From JBMYQA01 sp049600855 (GTDB lineage Bacteria; Bacteroidota; Bacteroidia; Cytophagales; Flammeovirgaceae): a stretch of DNA of 43,107 nucleotides. This document shows positions 18,319 through 25,610 of this stretch, piece after piece. The notes beneath the pieces were generated by a model. It did not search any database. It worked only from the letters and a program-made list of their open reading frames with translations, and had not been told where the DNA came from. Where the stretch lies: NCBI GenBank assembly GCA_049600855.1, contig JBMYQA010000013.1:1-43107 (forward strand). The letters are read 5' to 3'. The position numbers and the translations under genes are program-made. How positions within the stretch are numbered: the stretch's first letter is position 1; each line of letters opens with the position of its first letter.

Positions 18319-18750
18319 TTATTTTTCTAGCTGTCTAGAATCTAACCAAATCAGGGCTTCTTTGTAGGTATCAAAACGCTCAAACAACATATCCGTATAC
18401 CCCATTTCCATCAAAGCATCTTGCATTGTTTCTGTTGCAACTTGATTTCCTATGTTTTCTGCATTTACCACTGCAAATAATACTCCTGGTTGAATAATTT
18501 GTGAAGCTACATGATTGAGATACCATGTTCTTGATTTTACACTTACTTTTTTTAGTTTTTTTGTGTGGTAGATAAATTTTTTAACACCATGAGATTTCGT
18601 TAATTCGATAAGTTTAGTATATCCCTGTTGATAGTCTTCATGCGATACAACGCCTTCAAACTGAATCATGATAATATTTGAGATACCATCAAAACATACT
18701 TTTATGCTTTGATGTTTATTTTGGTAAACTAAATCCATAACAAAAGCCAT
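18319..18750 (-). CDS. STAS/SpoIIAA-like small protein, paralogue 1
   Basis: I assign no specific function. The 143-aa protein shows alternating strands and helices reminiscent of the STAS / SpoIIAA-like fold (IIMIQFEGVVSHEDYQQGY, VKKFIYHTKKL, GVLFAVVNAENIGNQVA). It is clearly related to the next upstream gene: both share FxG-x2-SH-x2-Y, VS-x2-SR-x-W-x3-H, the NI-x-Q-x-A segment, L-x2-GY and FD-x4-AL-x-W in the same order and spacing. There is no signal peptide or membrane segment, so it is cytoplasmic. It stands 2 bp before pgeF. Confidence 0.6.
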   Translation of the reverse strand: MAFVMDLVYQNKHQSIKVCFDGISNIIMIQFEGVVSHEDYQQGYTKLIELTKSHGVKKFIYHTKKLKKVSVKSRTWYLNHVASQIIQPGVLFAVVNAENIGNQVATETMQDALMEMGYTDMLFERFDTYKEALIWLDSRQLEK

Positions 18751-18816
18751 TGATTAAGTAATGAATAATTTCACTACTGAGCAATATTAATGGAAAGGTA
18801 TTGGTCATGCAACAAT

Positions 18817-19239
18817 CTATTCGAGAACCTCTTGAGCTGCAAACCAATTTAAGGCATTTGTCATAGAATCAAAGTGTTGTAATTGAAGTGGATAGCCTCT
18901 TTCTTGTAGCTCTTCCCGAATGGTTTGAAGTGCAATTTGGCTAGCGATATTTTGGTAAGTTACACAAGCTGCCCGAATATTGGGCGCATATAGCTTAGGG
19001 GCAAAATGTAGAATAAACCAGATGCGTGAGGCGATGCTTACTCGGCCAAGTTCCTGATAATCTAGGATAATTTTGAAGTACTCATGTACTTTATAGAAAT
19101 GGTAGAGTTTGTCAAATCCTGCCATGTATTCATAATGCGATAAATTTCCTTTGAATTTCAACACCAATACTTCCGCTTGTTGAATTCGCTGGATTTGGAA
19201 TGAGTTTTTGGAGTTTGCATACAATACTTCTGTGTTCAT
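18817..19239 (-). CDS. STAS/SpoIIAA-like small protein, paralogue 2
   Basis: This 140-aa protein aligns with its downstream neighbour along its whole length (VLVLKFKGNLSHYEYMAGF, RVSIASRIWFILHF, ACVTYQNIASQIALQT, LQERGY, HFDSMTNALNWF), at an estimated 25-30% identity by eye. The pair therefore looks like an old tandem duplication. In proteins of this fold a conserved Ser or Asp in the middle can be the phosphorylated residue; candidates here are the serines in VSIASR. The gap to the next gene is 66 bp, so one transcript with paralogue 1, pgeF and the SirB1-like gene is plausible. Confidence 0.6.
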   Translation of the reverse strand: MNTEVLYANSKNSFQIQRIQQAEVLVLKFKGNLSHYEYMAGFDKLYHFYKVHEYFKIILDYQELGRVSIASRIWFILHFAPKLYAPNIRAACVTYQNIASQIALQTIREELQERGYPLQLQHFDSMTNALNWFAAQEVLE

Positions 19240-19417
19240 AGTGGTAAGTGTTTAGCCCTAAATAATCCATTCTGATTTACTGCTTCTGTTCATCAGCGTA
19301 ATTAAATTACTAAGCACAGGTCGAAATGATTTCCCAAACTTGTTAAGGAATGTGTATGAAAAAAGTGGTAGAAAGGAAGGAGGTGTAAGGTTTTTGTTAG
19401 AAAATTTGGCTTGTTTT

Positions 19418-21034
19418 CTAGAAAAGTGAAGGATGCTTTTCTTTCAAGTAATTGAGGTACTTAGGAAAGTTACTTGCAAATTCGTTTTCAAATTCTTGTT
19501 TAAATTCGTTTTGTTTCGCCCGATACCTCATTCTGGACATGAAATACGTATTGTTGGGCAGTTCAGACTCAAACAGGTGTTTATAGTTTTCATTACGATA
19601 GGGTAAATTTCTTACCTCTTCCACAAAACGTTTAATAAATGTAGTTTTTAATAATTCTTTTTGTGCTGCGGAATGTGCGTCTGTAAATGTATGATACAAA
19701 GAATCTAGTCCTTGAGCACGAGCTAATGCAAAATTCGTATACAAGTCGCGGTCGATTTTTGCATTTTGATAATACTGATATTCTTCCGATTCTTCTCCAT
19801 ATTTCTGCTTTAGAAAACGCATGGCACCATAATCGCCTACAAAACTGGCTAAGTTTTCATTGTAAGCAACGCCGTCTTTAATAAAGATCGTTCCGTGGGT
19901 TAATTCATGAATGATCAAATTCGCTAAACTCCCTTCAGAGCGCTCTAGCATATTCGATAAAATGGGGTCGTTCAATAGGCCTAAGGTGGACCAACCACCC
20001 ACTTCGCGGATATTGGTGTCAAACCCTTCTTTTTTGAGTGCAGCTTCGGCTGAAGCTGCCTTTTCTTTATCGAAAAACCCTTTATAACTGAATGAACCAA
20101 TAATAGGAAATGACCATTCTACGGCCTTGAGTTGGTATGGCTCGCAAGCAGTAACGTTCCATAAAATGGCTTCGCCTTGCTGGTCGTAAAGTTTGCTGTA
20201 GCTCTTGCTATGATCTAGTCCAAGTGAATCAAATGCGTATTGCCTAACCTCTTGAATGAGCCTGATTTTTTCTTTTTTCGCCTCAGGATAATTCGGATCA
20301 GTTAAAAACGTTTCTACAGGTTGAGCTTGATAGAGAATTTTGAATTGACCATAGGCTTGCCCTAAACCATAAGCGATTAGATCCCAATTGAAGGCCAGCA
20401 AAATGAGTAGAAGGACAAGCAGCTTGCGCACATAGGGTTTCAGGTGAAACCACAAGCCTCGTTTAGTGGTAGGAATCCGATGCTCAAGACTTGATTTTTC
20501 GGGGTAACGCGGAATTTTATCGAGGTAAAATTGCTTAATTTCTGCTAAGTCCTTTTCGTAATCACCTGATGGGATAATGGGGTTTTCAATGCCAATTTCC
20601 CTACGGTAATAGTCAATGTAAGAACAATAGATGGGAATATTTGCCTGTTTAGCAATGTGGTAAAAACCCGTTTTCCATTCACCATTTAAGCTACGCGTAC
20701 CTTCAGGAGCAATGGCCAAGCCGAGCGTATCAGCTTTGTTATACATTTCTACCACTTGCTCTACTAAATTCCCTTTCTCCTTAGAGCGGTCTACGGGCAC
20801 GGCACCAAGCCACTTAATGAAAAAACCGATAGGAGAGTCAAGCCAATTTTTTTTGATCAGAAATTTACAATCTTGGAGATTAATAAAAGGCCGACAAGCA
20901 ACTCCTTTGGGGAAATCCCAATTAGAAGTATGCGGGACTACAATAACCATATATTTTTTGACATCCTGCGGTTTGGATTTTGTTGTTTTCCAACCCGTTA
21001 GCCATAAGTAAAATCCTAAAATGATTCTTGACAT
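19418..21034 (-). CDS. Fusion: PlsC-like acyltransferase + predicted zinc aminopeptidase
   Basis: Two complete modules share one 538-residue frame. Residues about 1-185 are a glycerophosphate acyltransferase-type domain with HTSNWD (35-40, the H-x4-D motif), GAVPVDRS (77-84) and PEGTRS (110-115). A hydrophobic segment follows (about 204-223). Residues about 224-538 match the putative aminopeptidase family PF10023: the N-terminal YGLGQAYGQFKIL and QPVE, the ILWNVTACEPY and SFPIIGSFSYKGFF motifs, GGWSTLGLLNDPIL, the metal motif HELTH (376-380) and NENLASFVG (392-400) with its third ligand Glu393. All catalytic residues are present, so neither half looks decayed. The acyltransferase part is expected on the cytoplasmic face of the membrane and the peptidase outside, if the hydrophobic segment crosses it; that is inference. 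Confidence 0.87.
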   Translation of the reverse strand: MSRIILGFYLWLTGWKTTKSKPQDVKKYMVIVVPHTSNWDFPKGVACRPFINLQDCKFLIKKNWLDSPIGFFIKWLGAVPVDRSKEKGNLVEQVVEMYNKADTLGLAIAPEGTRSLNGEWKTGFYHIAKQANIPIYCSYIDYYRREIGIENPIIPSGDYEKDLAEIKQFYLDKIPRYPEKSSLEHRIPTTKRGLWFHLKPYVRKLLVLLLILLAFNWDLIAYGLGQAYGQFKILYQAQPVETFLTDPNYPEAKKEKIRLIQEVRQYAFDSLGLDHSKSYSKLYDQQGEAILWNVTACEPYQLKAVEWSFPIIGSFSYKGFFDKEKAASAEAALKKEGFDTNIREVGGWSTLGLLNDPILSNMLERSEGSLANLIIHELTHGTIFIKDGVAYNENLASFVGDYGAMRFLKQKYGEESEEYQYYQNAKIDRDLYTNFALARAQGLDSLYHTFTDAHSAAQKELLKTTFIKRFVEEVRNLPYRNENYKHLFESELPNNTYFMSRMRYRAKQNEFKQEFENEFASNFPKYLNYLKEKHPSLF

Positions 21035-21156
21035 GAGTATGCGTGTTCGTAAGGGGACATGGAGGTTTTAAAGTCTTGGGCGAAAGTAAGTGGTTATACA
21101 AGTATCTCCAAGTTGAATTGGTGATAAGGGGGAAGAAGCATGTTAAGGATAACAAA

Positions 21157-21195
21157 TACGAACGGCAATGGGATTAGTTCCCATTGCCGTTCGTA
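21157..21195 (-). terminator. Strong terminator after the thioredoxin-like gene
   Basis: A perfect 16-bp stem starting TACGAACGGC on one arm and ending GCCGTTCGTA on the other encloses a 7-nt loop. On the minus strand it is followed by TTTGTTA. It separates the thioredoxin-like gene from the fusion gene downstream. Confidence 0.88.
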
Positions 21196-21215
21196 AGCAT
21201 AATCATTGATGATGA

Positions 21216-21740
21216 CTATTCTGCTTTTTTCTGAAGATGCTTATTTTGTGCAAAAAACTCAAGTACTTTTTTCATCTCAGCAGGTGCTCTATAACCTGGA
21301 ATTGGCTGAAGCATTTGGAATTTTTCATTTAAAACGACCACTGTAGGGTAACTCATTTTGCCATTCATTAAAGCGGCAGCTAATTGGTGATATCCCCTAC
21401 GGCCTTGATTGATGAATTTAAACGTTTGATCGCCTAGTACAATGTCCTCTTTTTGCTCAGCATTGAATTTAACAGCATAAAAGTGCTCATTCATGTACTC
21501 TGCAACTTCGGCTTTTTCAAAAGTATCTCGATCCATTTTCTTACACCACCCACACCAGTCTGTATATACATCAATGAAAATTTTCTTAGGTTTTTTTTGA
21601 GTAGCAGCAAAAGCTTCCTCAACCGTCATCCATTTGATTTTTGCCTCTTTTTTTTCTTCGCCACTTTCTGGTTTAATTATCCAAGCAGAGCATAGGAAGA
21701 GAATCAGGGTAAATACACCAAAGCTCGCTAATTTTTTCAT
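21216..21740 (-). CDS. Thioredoxin-like periplasmic protein (CGWC)
   Basis: The ATG at 21740 gives a signal peptide or anchor (MKKLASFGVFTLILFLCSAW). The mature part is a thioredoxin fold with KKIFIDVYTDWCGWCKKMD, active-site Cys63 and Cys66, then MSYPTVVVLNE carrying the conserved cis-Pro. The YTDWCGWCK form belongs to the Thioredoxin_7 / DUF255-like group, often thiol-disulfide reductases or DsbD-like partners in the periplasm. No DsbD or cytochrome maturation gene is next to it, so the partner is unknown. It is a single-gene unit with its own terminator. Confidence 0.85.
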   Translation of the reverse strand: MKKLASFGVFTLILFLCSAWIIKPESGEEKKEAKIKWMTVEEAFAATQKKPKKIFIDVYTDWCGWCKKMDRDTFEKAEVAEYMNEHFYAVKFNAEQKEDIVLGDQTFKFINQGRRGYHQLAAALMNGKMSYPTVVVLNEKFQMLQPIPGYRAPAEMKKVLEFFAQNKHLQKKAE

Positions 21741-21935
21741 GTCGTATAATTTGATTTTAAAAAACAATCTGAATCGAATATTGGATTTATTGATAAGTTA
21801 CTCAGTGAAGTCGAAAATATCATGCCACGTATGCAAATTAACGACTACTTAACTTATGCAGCTCGAAGTAAGTGCGCAAAACAAATTTGTCTTCAATTAC
21901 TTCTTCTTTATAAACACAAAATAAACTAAAAAATT

Positions 21936-21974
21936 CAGGAAATGACGAATATACGCCTTCATTTCCTGTTTTTT
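21936..21974. terminator. Orphan terminator-like hairpin
   Basis: CAGGAAATGA and TCATTTCCTG form a perfect 10-bp stem with a 13-nt loop. Six T's follow it on the plus strand and AATTTTTT follows on the minus strand. Neither direction has a known gene ending here, so it may end a small RNA or insulate the two divergent promoters. Confidence 0.65.
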
Positions 21975-22008
21975 GTTTCAAATAGCTACCGATTCAAATG
22001 GGATTATA

Positions 22009-22016
22009 TAGTTTTG
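22009..22016 (+). promoter_or_regulatory. Bacteroidota -7 element (TAGTTTTG) for miaE
   Basis: An exact TAnnTTTG match 59 bp before the miaE ATG. The -33 TTG is not recognisable at the usual distance. Confidence 0.45.
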
Positions 22017-22074
22017 TGTGTTAGCTGTTTGAGCATGTTTAAACAGGGTTGTATTTATAGATGATATTTGGTAA

Positions 22075-22680
22075 ATGGAAACAGATTTGACCCAAAAAAT
22101 GCTGCATTTGAAGCTTCCAACTGATCCGCGTTGGGTGAATATTGCAGAGAAAAATATTGAAGAAATTTTAGTTGATCACGCGTATTGTGAACAAAAAGCG
22201 GCTTCTTCTTGTATCTCTTTAATTGTACAATATCCTGAAAAGGAAAAGCTGGTAGAAGTCCTTACACCAGTAGTTGCTGAAGAGTGGAGTCATTTTGAGC
22301 GTGTGTTAGCACAATTGAAAAAACGAGGCTATCAATTGGGAAGGCAACGCAAGGATGAATATGTGAATGCGTTATTGAAGCACGTGCGAAAAGGGGTTAG
22401 TCGCGAAGTAAAGCTCATTGATCAATTGCTCATTTGTGCCTTAATTGAGGCGCGGAGCTGCGAGCGCTTTAAATTACTTTGGAAAAACATTGCAGATGAG
22501 GAGCTGCAAAAGTTCTATTATGAACTCATGATTTCAGAAGCAGGCCACTATGTAAACTTTATTGATTTGGCGCGTACCTATATGGATCGGGAAATTGTTG
22601 ATGCCCGTTGGCAGGAGTTACTGCGCGTTGAGGCTGAAATTATCCAAAGCTTAGGGGTTAGAGACGATCGGATGCATTAG
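22075..22680 (+). CDS. miaE: tRNA-(ms2io6A)-hydroxylase
   Basis: MiaE is a diiron monooxygenase that hydroxylates the isopentenyl group of ms2i6A37 in tRNA. The ferritin-like diiron ligands are all visible: Glu39 in DHAYCEQKA, Glu70 and His73 in AEEWSHFERV, Glu125 in LIEARSCERF, and Glu155 and His158 in ISEAGHY. The N-terminal LKLPTDPRWVNIAEKN is the usual family opening, so the ATG at 22075 is secure. At 201 aa it is full length. It requires MiaA and MiaB for its substrate, which are not in this window. Confidence 0.95.
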   Translation: METDLTQKMLHLKLPTDPRWVNIAEKNIEEILVDHAYCEQKAASSCISLIVQYPEKEKLVEVLTPVVAEEWSHFERVLAQLKKRGYQLGRQRKDEYVNALLKHVRKGVSREVKLIDQLLICALIEARSCERFKLLWKNIADEELQKFYYELMISEAGHYVNFIDLARTYMDREIVDARWQELLRVEAEIIQSLGVRDDRMH

Positions 22681-22699
22681 TCCGAGAGAAGAAATCGAA

Positions 22700-22739
22700 A
22701 ATATTGCTTGTAGACCATCGTTGCGCTACAAGCAATATT
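22700..22739. terminator. Hairpin between convergent miaE and the 22894 gene
   Basis: A perfect 14-bp stem (AATATTGCTTGTAG and its inverse) with a 12-nt loop starts 20 bp after the miaE stop. TTTT follows on the minus strand only, so I infer a shared terminator mainly from stem strength and position. Confidence 0.68.
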
Positions 22740-22893
22740 GTAAAATTAAGTGTGACAGTACAGTTGATTTCAAGTCATTCATTCAGTTGAGAGAAGCATG
22801 AGCGTCTATTTTTTTAGCTCATCCCCGTTTTGAATCCCAAAGTATAGGCGATTGCTCACCAAGCAACGCCTCCAAAAAGTTTTACGTGTTTAT

Positions 22894-23418
22894 TTACTCT
22901 TTCTTTTGAAAGCCATCTTTAATGCTTTCTCCTGTTTGTTCAAACAGCCACTTCATCTTGTCTACAAAGGCTTTGCCCTCCTTCTCTGTTCCACAATCCA
23001 TAATATTTTTACGCTGATTTTTCAGGCTTTGCCGAATTTCCTGTAAGCGCAATTCATCATTTTGATCTAGCTTAGCTAATTCCGCTTCTGAAAAACGCGT
23101 GGTAAGGTCGTTATAGACGGAAGTAATCACGCAGCGGCATTTAAACTTTTCGGCGCGTTCAGGCGTACAAAAGCGCGATTTCATGCCTGAGATGGTTTCA
23201 TTTTTGAAGTATAATTTCACACCACCCGCTTTTACTTTATCTGCTTTTTGCTGAAGCTCATCTACGGTTCCGCCTTGCCAGAAAAACCAGCCTAATCCGA
23301 TGACCAGCGCAAAGCCAACAGCTTTTAATAAAGATTTAGCCATTTTGTAGACCACAATGGCCGCAATAATAATTAAAATAAAAGGAATGATTTCACTGAT
23401 GTTGAAGGTAGGTTCCAT
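22894..23418 (-). CDS. Small inner-membrane protein of unknown function
   Basis: I do not recognise the family. The 174-aa protein has two closely spaced hydrophobic segments near the N-terminus (about residues 8-24 and 30-48), followed by a soluble region with three cysteines close together or nearby (FCTPERAEKFKCRC and, later, MDCGTEKEG). The spacing C-x9-C-x-C and a fourth Cys could bind metal or form disulfides; that is inference. The C-terminal 40 residues are helical and charged. The gene stands alone. Confidence 0.65.
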   Translation of the reverse strand: MEPTFNISEIIPFILIIIAAIVVYKMAKSLLKAVGFALVIGLGWFFWQGGTVDELQQKADKVKAGGVKLYFKNETISGMKSRFCTPERAEKFKCRCVITSVYNDLTTRFSEAELAKLDQNDELRLQEIRQSLKNQRKNIMDCGTEKEGKAFVDKMKWLFEQTGESIKDGFQKKE

Positions 23419-23582
23419 GTACGTTTAGTCTATGAGTTAAAAATTTTCCAAACAGTCTCTAAAGTTAGAAAAGTATTTATGCACTCAAAGCTTCTACCTA
23501 CTAATAAGCCTAAATCTTATGGAATTTGTGCGTTTTTTATGGAGCAGGTCAACAATTCAGGAACTTTATGGTTTTACAAACA

Positions 23583-24278
23583 ATGAATCAGATTAAGAAA
23601 CATAAAGGGGTAATTATTGCCGCAATCATTATCGTATGTTGGTTGAGTACAACACTTACCTTTTTTCACCTAACATTGAATTGGTTTTCTCCATTCACTT
23701 ATCTCTTTTTCCTGATTCAAACCCATTTATATACGGGCTTATTCATTACTGCCCATGATGCCATGCATGGAGTAGTATCAGCGAATAAAGTGGTAAATAA
23801 AACAATCGGACGACTTTGTGCGGGTTTGTTTGCCTTCAATCATTACGATAAGCTTTTGGTGAAGCATCATGAACACCATCGTTTTGTTGCTACAGATCAA
23901 GACCCTGATTATTATGAAGGAAGCTTTTGGCCTTGGTATTTCAGCTTTGCCAAACAATACGTCACCATTTGGCAGATTGTATTGATTGCCATCACATTCA
24001 ATATACTGATCCAGTTTTTTCCAGAGCCCAATGTATTAGTTTACTGGGCACTGCCTTCCATCGCAGCTACCTTTCAATTATTCTATTTTGGCACTTATTT
24101 ACCCCATCGCGGTGAGCATGAAGTCGGTAATGTGCATAAATCCAGCAGCCAAAAGCGCAATCACCTTTGGGCATTTATTTCTTGCTATTTCTTTGGTTAT
24201 CATTATGAGCATCACGCCTATCCTTACCTACCTTGGTGGAAGTTGTATCAGGCAAAAGATAGCACAAAACAGCCTTAG
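23583..24278 (+). CDS. crtW: Beta-carotene ketolase (CrtW-like), fatty-acid-desaturase fold
   Basis: CrtW adds 4-keto groups to beta-carotene or zeaxanthin to give canthaxanthin or astaxanthin. The protein has four hydrophobic segments and the histidine clusters of the membrane diiron desaturase fold: FITAHDAMHG, LVKHHEHHRF and FGYHYEHHAYPYLPWWKL, with GTYLPHRGEHE between them. The last clusters and the LPHR motif point to CrtW rather than to an acyl-lipid desaturase. I start at the ATG at 23583; 23568 (ATG) is an alternative and the TTG at 23526 is unlikely. At 231 aa it is near the short end of the family. No other carotenoid gene (crtB, crtI, crtY, crtZ) is beside it. Confidence 0.82.
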   Translation: MNQIKKHKGVIIAAIIIVCWLSTTLTFFHLTLNWFSPFTYLFFLIQTHLYTGLFITAHDAMHGVVSANKVVNKTIGRLCAGLFAFNHYDKLLVKHHEHHRFVATDQDPDYYEGSFWPWYFSFAKQYVTIWQIVLIAITFNILIQFFPEPNVLVYWALPSIAATFQLFYFGTYLPHRGEHEVGNVHKSSSQKRNHLWAFISCYFFGYHYEHHAYPYLPWWKLYQAKDSTKQP

Positions 24279-24405
24279 TTTAAAAGTGGAGGTAACTGAT
24301 GAGATTTGACTAAAGCGATAAGTGTTGGCTATAGTAGCCAGTGTGTCCCTCCTTATCCCATTATTTATTTTATTCATTTTTTACTGATAAAGCATAACCA
24401 AATAC

Positions 24406-24427
24406 TATTACACTCGTATGTGTAATA
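24406..24427. promoter_or_regulatory. Operator-like inverted repeat upstream of the PARG gene
   Basis: TATTACAC and GTGTAATA are exact inverted 8-bp arms separated by 6 bp, 42 bp before the ATG. A near-match to a -7 box (TAAATTTTG) follows at about 24437. The 22-bp length suits a dimeric helix-turn-helix repressor. No candidate regulator is adjacent except the XRE protein 1.6 kb away. Confidence 0.55.
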
Positions 24428-24469
24428 AAAACGCAAATAAATTTTGTTTCAACTTAAATCACAAACAAC

Positions 24470-25297
24470 ATGTCAAGATCATACCGTAAAAACATTGCAG
24501 AAGATACGCTAGCTACACTAGAACGTGGGAGTTACGTCAATCAACAAGGTGTTGAGATTTCTATTCGAGAAGAACAAGCTTTTGCTGTAGCGAATACAAA
24601 ATTATATCGCCCAGAAGAGAGTGATGCATTACTTCAGACAATTCAAAATCAACAAGCAAATTTTGAAACAAGGATAGAAGTTACACCAGAGACTAGCCTA
24701 GATGCAGTCAGAAGGTTAATCCAAGTTGGTGAATCTGAAGTTTTTTGTTTGAATTTTGCTTCAGCCAAGAATCCCGGTGGTGGCTTTTTGGGTGGAAGTC
24801 AAGCTCAGGAAGAAAGTATTGCCAGAAGCACGGGCTTGTACCCCTGTCAATTGGCAGTTTTTGATTATTACACCATCAATCGGAAAACCAAAACATGTTT
24901 ATATACCGATCACATGATTTATTCACCGCGAGTTCCAATACTTAAGGATGAAGAGGGTGATTATGCTGATCAGTTGATGACTGTTTCGATACTTACCGCA
25001 CCGGCAGTGAATGCAGGAATCGTTCGGAAGCGTGAACCGCGCCATGTGAAAAAAATTAAGGAAGTTATGCGGCATAGAATTGCCAAAGTCCTTGCCATTG
25101 CAAAACATCATGAGCATGAAGTGCTGGTGCTTGGGGCATGGGGCTGTGGTGTTTTTCAAAATGACCCACAGGAAATCGCACAGTATTTTCGCGAAGTACT
25201 CGAAGAACAATTTAAGGGGCAATTTCGAAAGATTGTTTTTGCCATTTACGCGAAGAATCCGAGATTTATTACTCCTTTTCAGCAGCAATTTATGTAA
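24470..25297 (+). CDS. Microbial-type poly(ADP-ribose) glycohydrolase (TIGR02452)
   Basis: Proteins of this family (PF10021 / TIGR02452) carry a macrodomain-like PARG fold. The bacterial PARG signature GGG-x6-8-QEE is exact: GGG at residues 103-105 and QEE at 113-115, in NFASAKNPGGGFLGG followed by SQAQEESIARSTGLYP. The catalytic Glu is the second Glu of QEE. The C-terminal part LVLGAWGCGVFQNDPQEIAQYF is the second conserved block. The likely reaction is removal of ADP-ribose polymers or related ADP-ribose adducts, but the natural substrate in bacteria is generally unknown. There is no partner ADP-ribosyltransferase in the window. It ends at a strong terminator and has a possible operator upstream. 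Confidence 0.88.
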   Translation: MSRSYRKNIAEDTLATLERGSYVNQQGVEISIREEQAFAVANTKLYRPEESDALLQTIQNQQANFETRIEVTPETSLDAVRRLIQVGESEVFCLNFASAKNPGGGFLGGSQAQEESIARSTGLYPCQLAVFDYYTINRKTKTCLYTDHMIYSPRVPILKDEEGDYADQLMTVSILTAPAVNAGIVRKREPRHVKKIKEVMRHRIAKVLAIAKHHEHEVLVLGAWGCGVFQNDPQEIAQYFREVLEEQFKGQFRKIVFAIYAKNPRFITPFQQQFM

Positions 25298-25304
25298 TCA
25301 GGCT

Positions 25305-25341
25305 AGGGGCTATTTCAACTTTATGATATAGCCCCTTTTTT
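25305..25341 (+). terminator. Intrinsic terminator after the PARG gene
   Basis: AGGGGCTAT and ATAGCCCCT form a perfect 9-bp stem with a 14-nt loop, followed by six T's. Confidence 0.93.
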
Positions 25342-25610
25342 CATTAAAGCTGCAAAAGTTCCTCCCTACAGAGCTATGCTATTATTAATGATATTGGATG
25401 AATCTCATCTACAATACAATTTCTTCTTTTTGGCTAATGCATTTAAGAGCCAACCAGTAACACAAATAAAAAAGCTCCCGAAGGGCTCGGGAGCTGAGAA
25501 ATCCATGAGCCCAGTGCACCTTTCTGAGCTATGGAATATCGTAACCGCAATTATGCGATTAAATCTTCTTTTTGCGAGTGAAGTCTATTGCTTTAATCGT
25601 GTAAAGGGGC
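25342..25610. other. Gene-free stretch ending in a structured segment
   Basis: I see no convincing gene between the PARG terminator and the stop of the 25611 gene. A weak 84-codon plus-strand frame (25376-25630) covers it but runs through a perfect terminator and has no recognisable character. The segment from 25467 to 25610 may be a structured RNA on the minus strand. Confidence 0.55.
25467..25495 (-). terminator. Intrinsic terminator on the minus strand
   Basis: AGCTCCCGA and TCGGGAGCT form a perfect 9-bp stem with a 5-nt loop; on the minus strand six T's follow. It is 116 bp beyond the stop of the 25611-25907 gene, farther than usual, leaving room for a structured 3' part or a separate small RNA. 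Confidence 0.9.

Larger units (their letters stand above)
21741..22074. other. Divergent intergenic region between the thioredoxin-like gene and miaE
   Basis: No gene longer than 40 codons with convincing character is visible. It contains a terminator-like hairpin (21936-21974) that does not follow any annotated gene and an exact -7 element for miaE (22009-22016). Confidence 0.65.

Noticed and set aside
25467..25610. A tRNA, tmRNA, SRP RNA or known riboswitch
   Set aside because: I looked for T-loop (GGTTCGAATCC-like), SRP (GGAAGCAGCC-like) and RNase P core motifs and found none.
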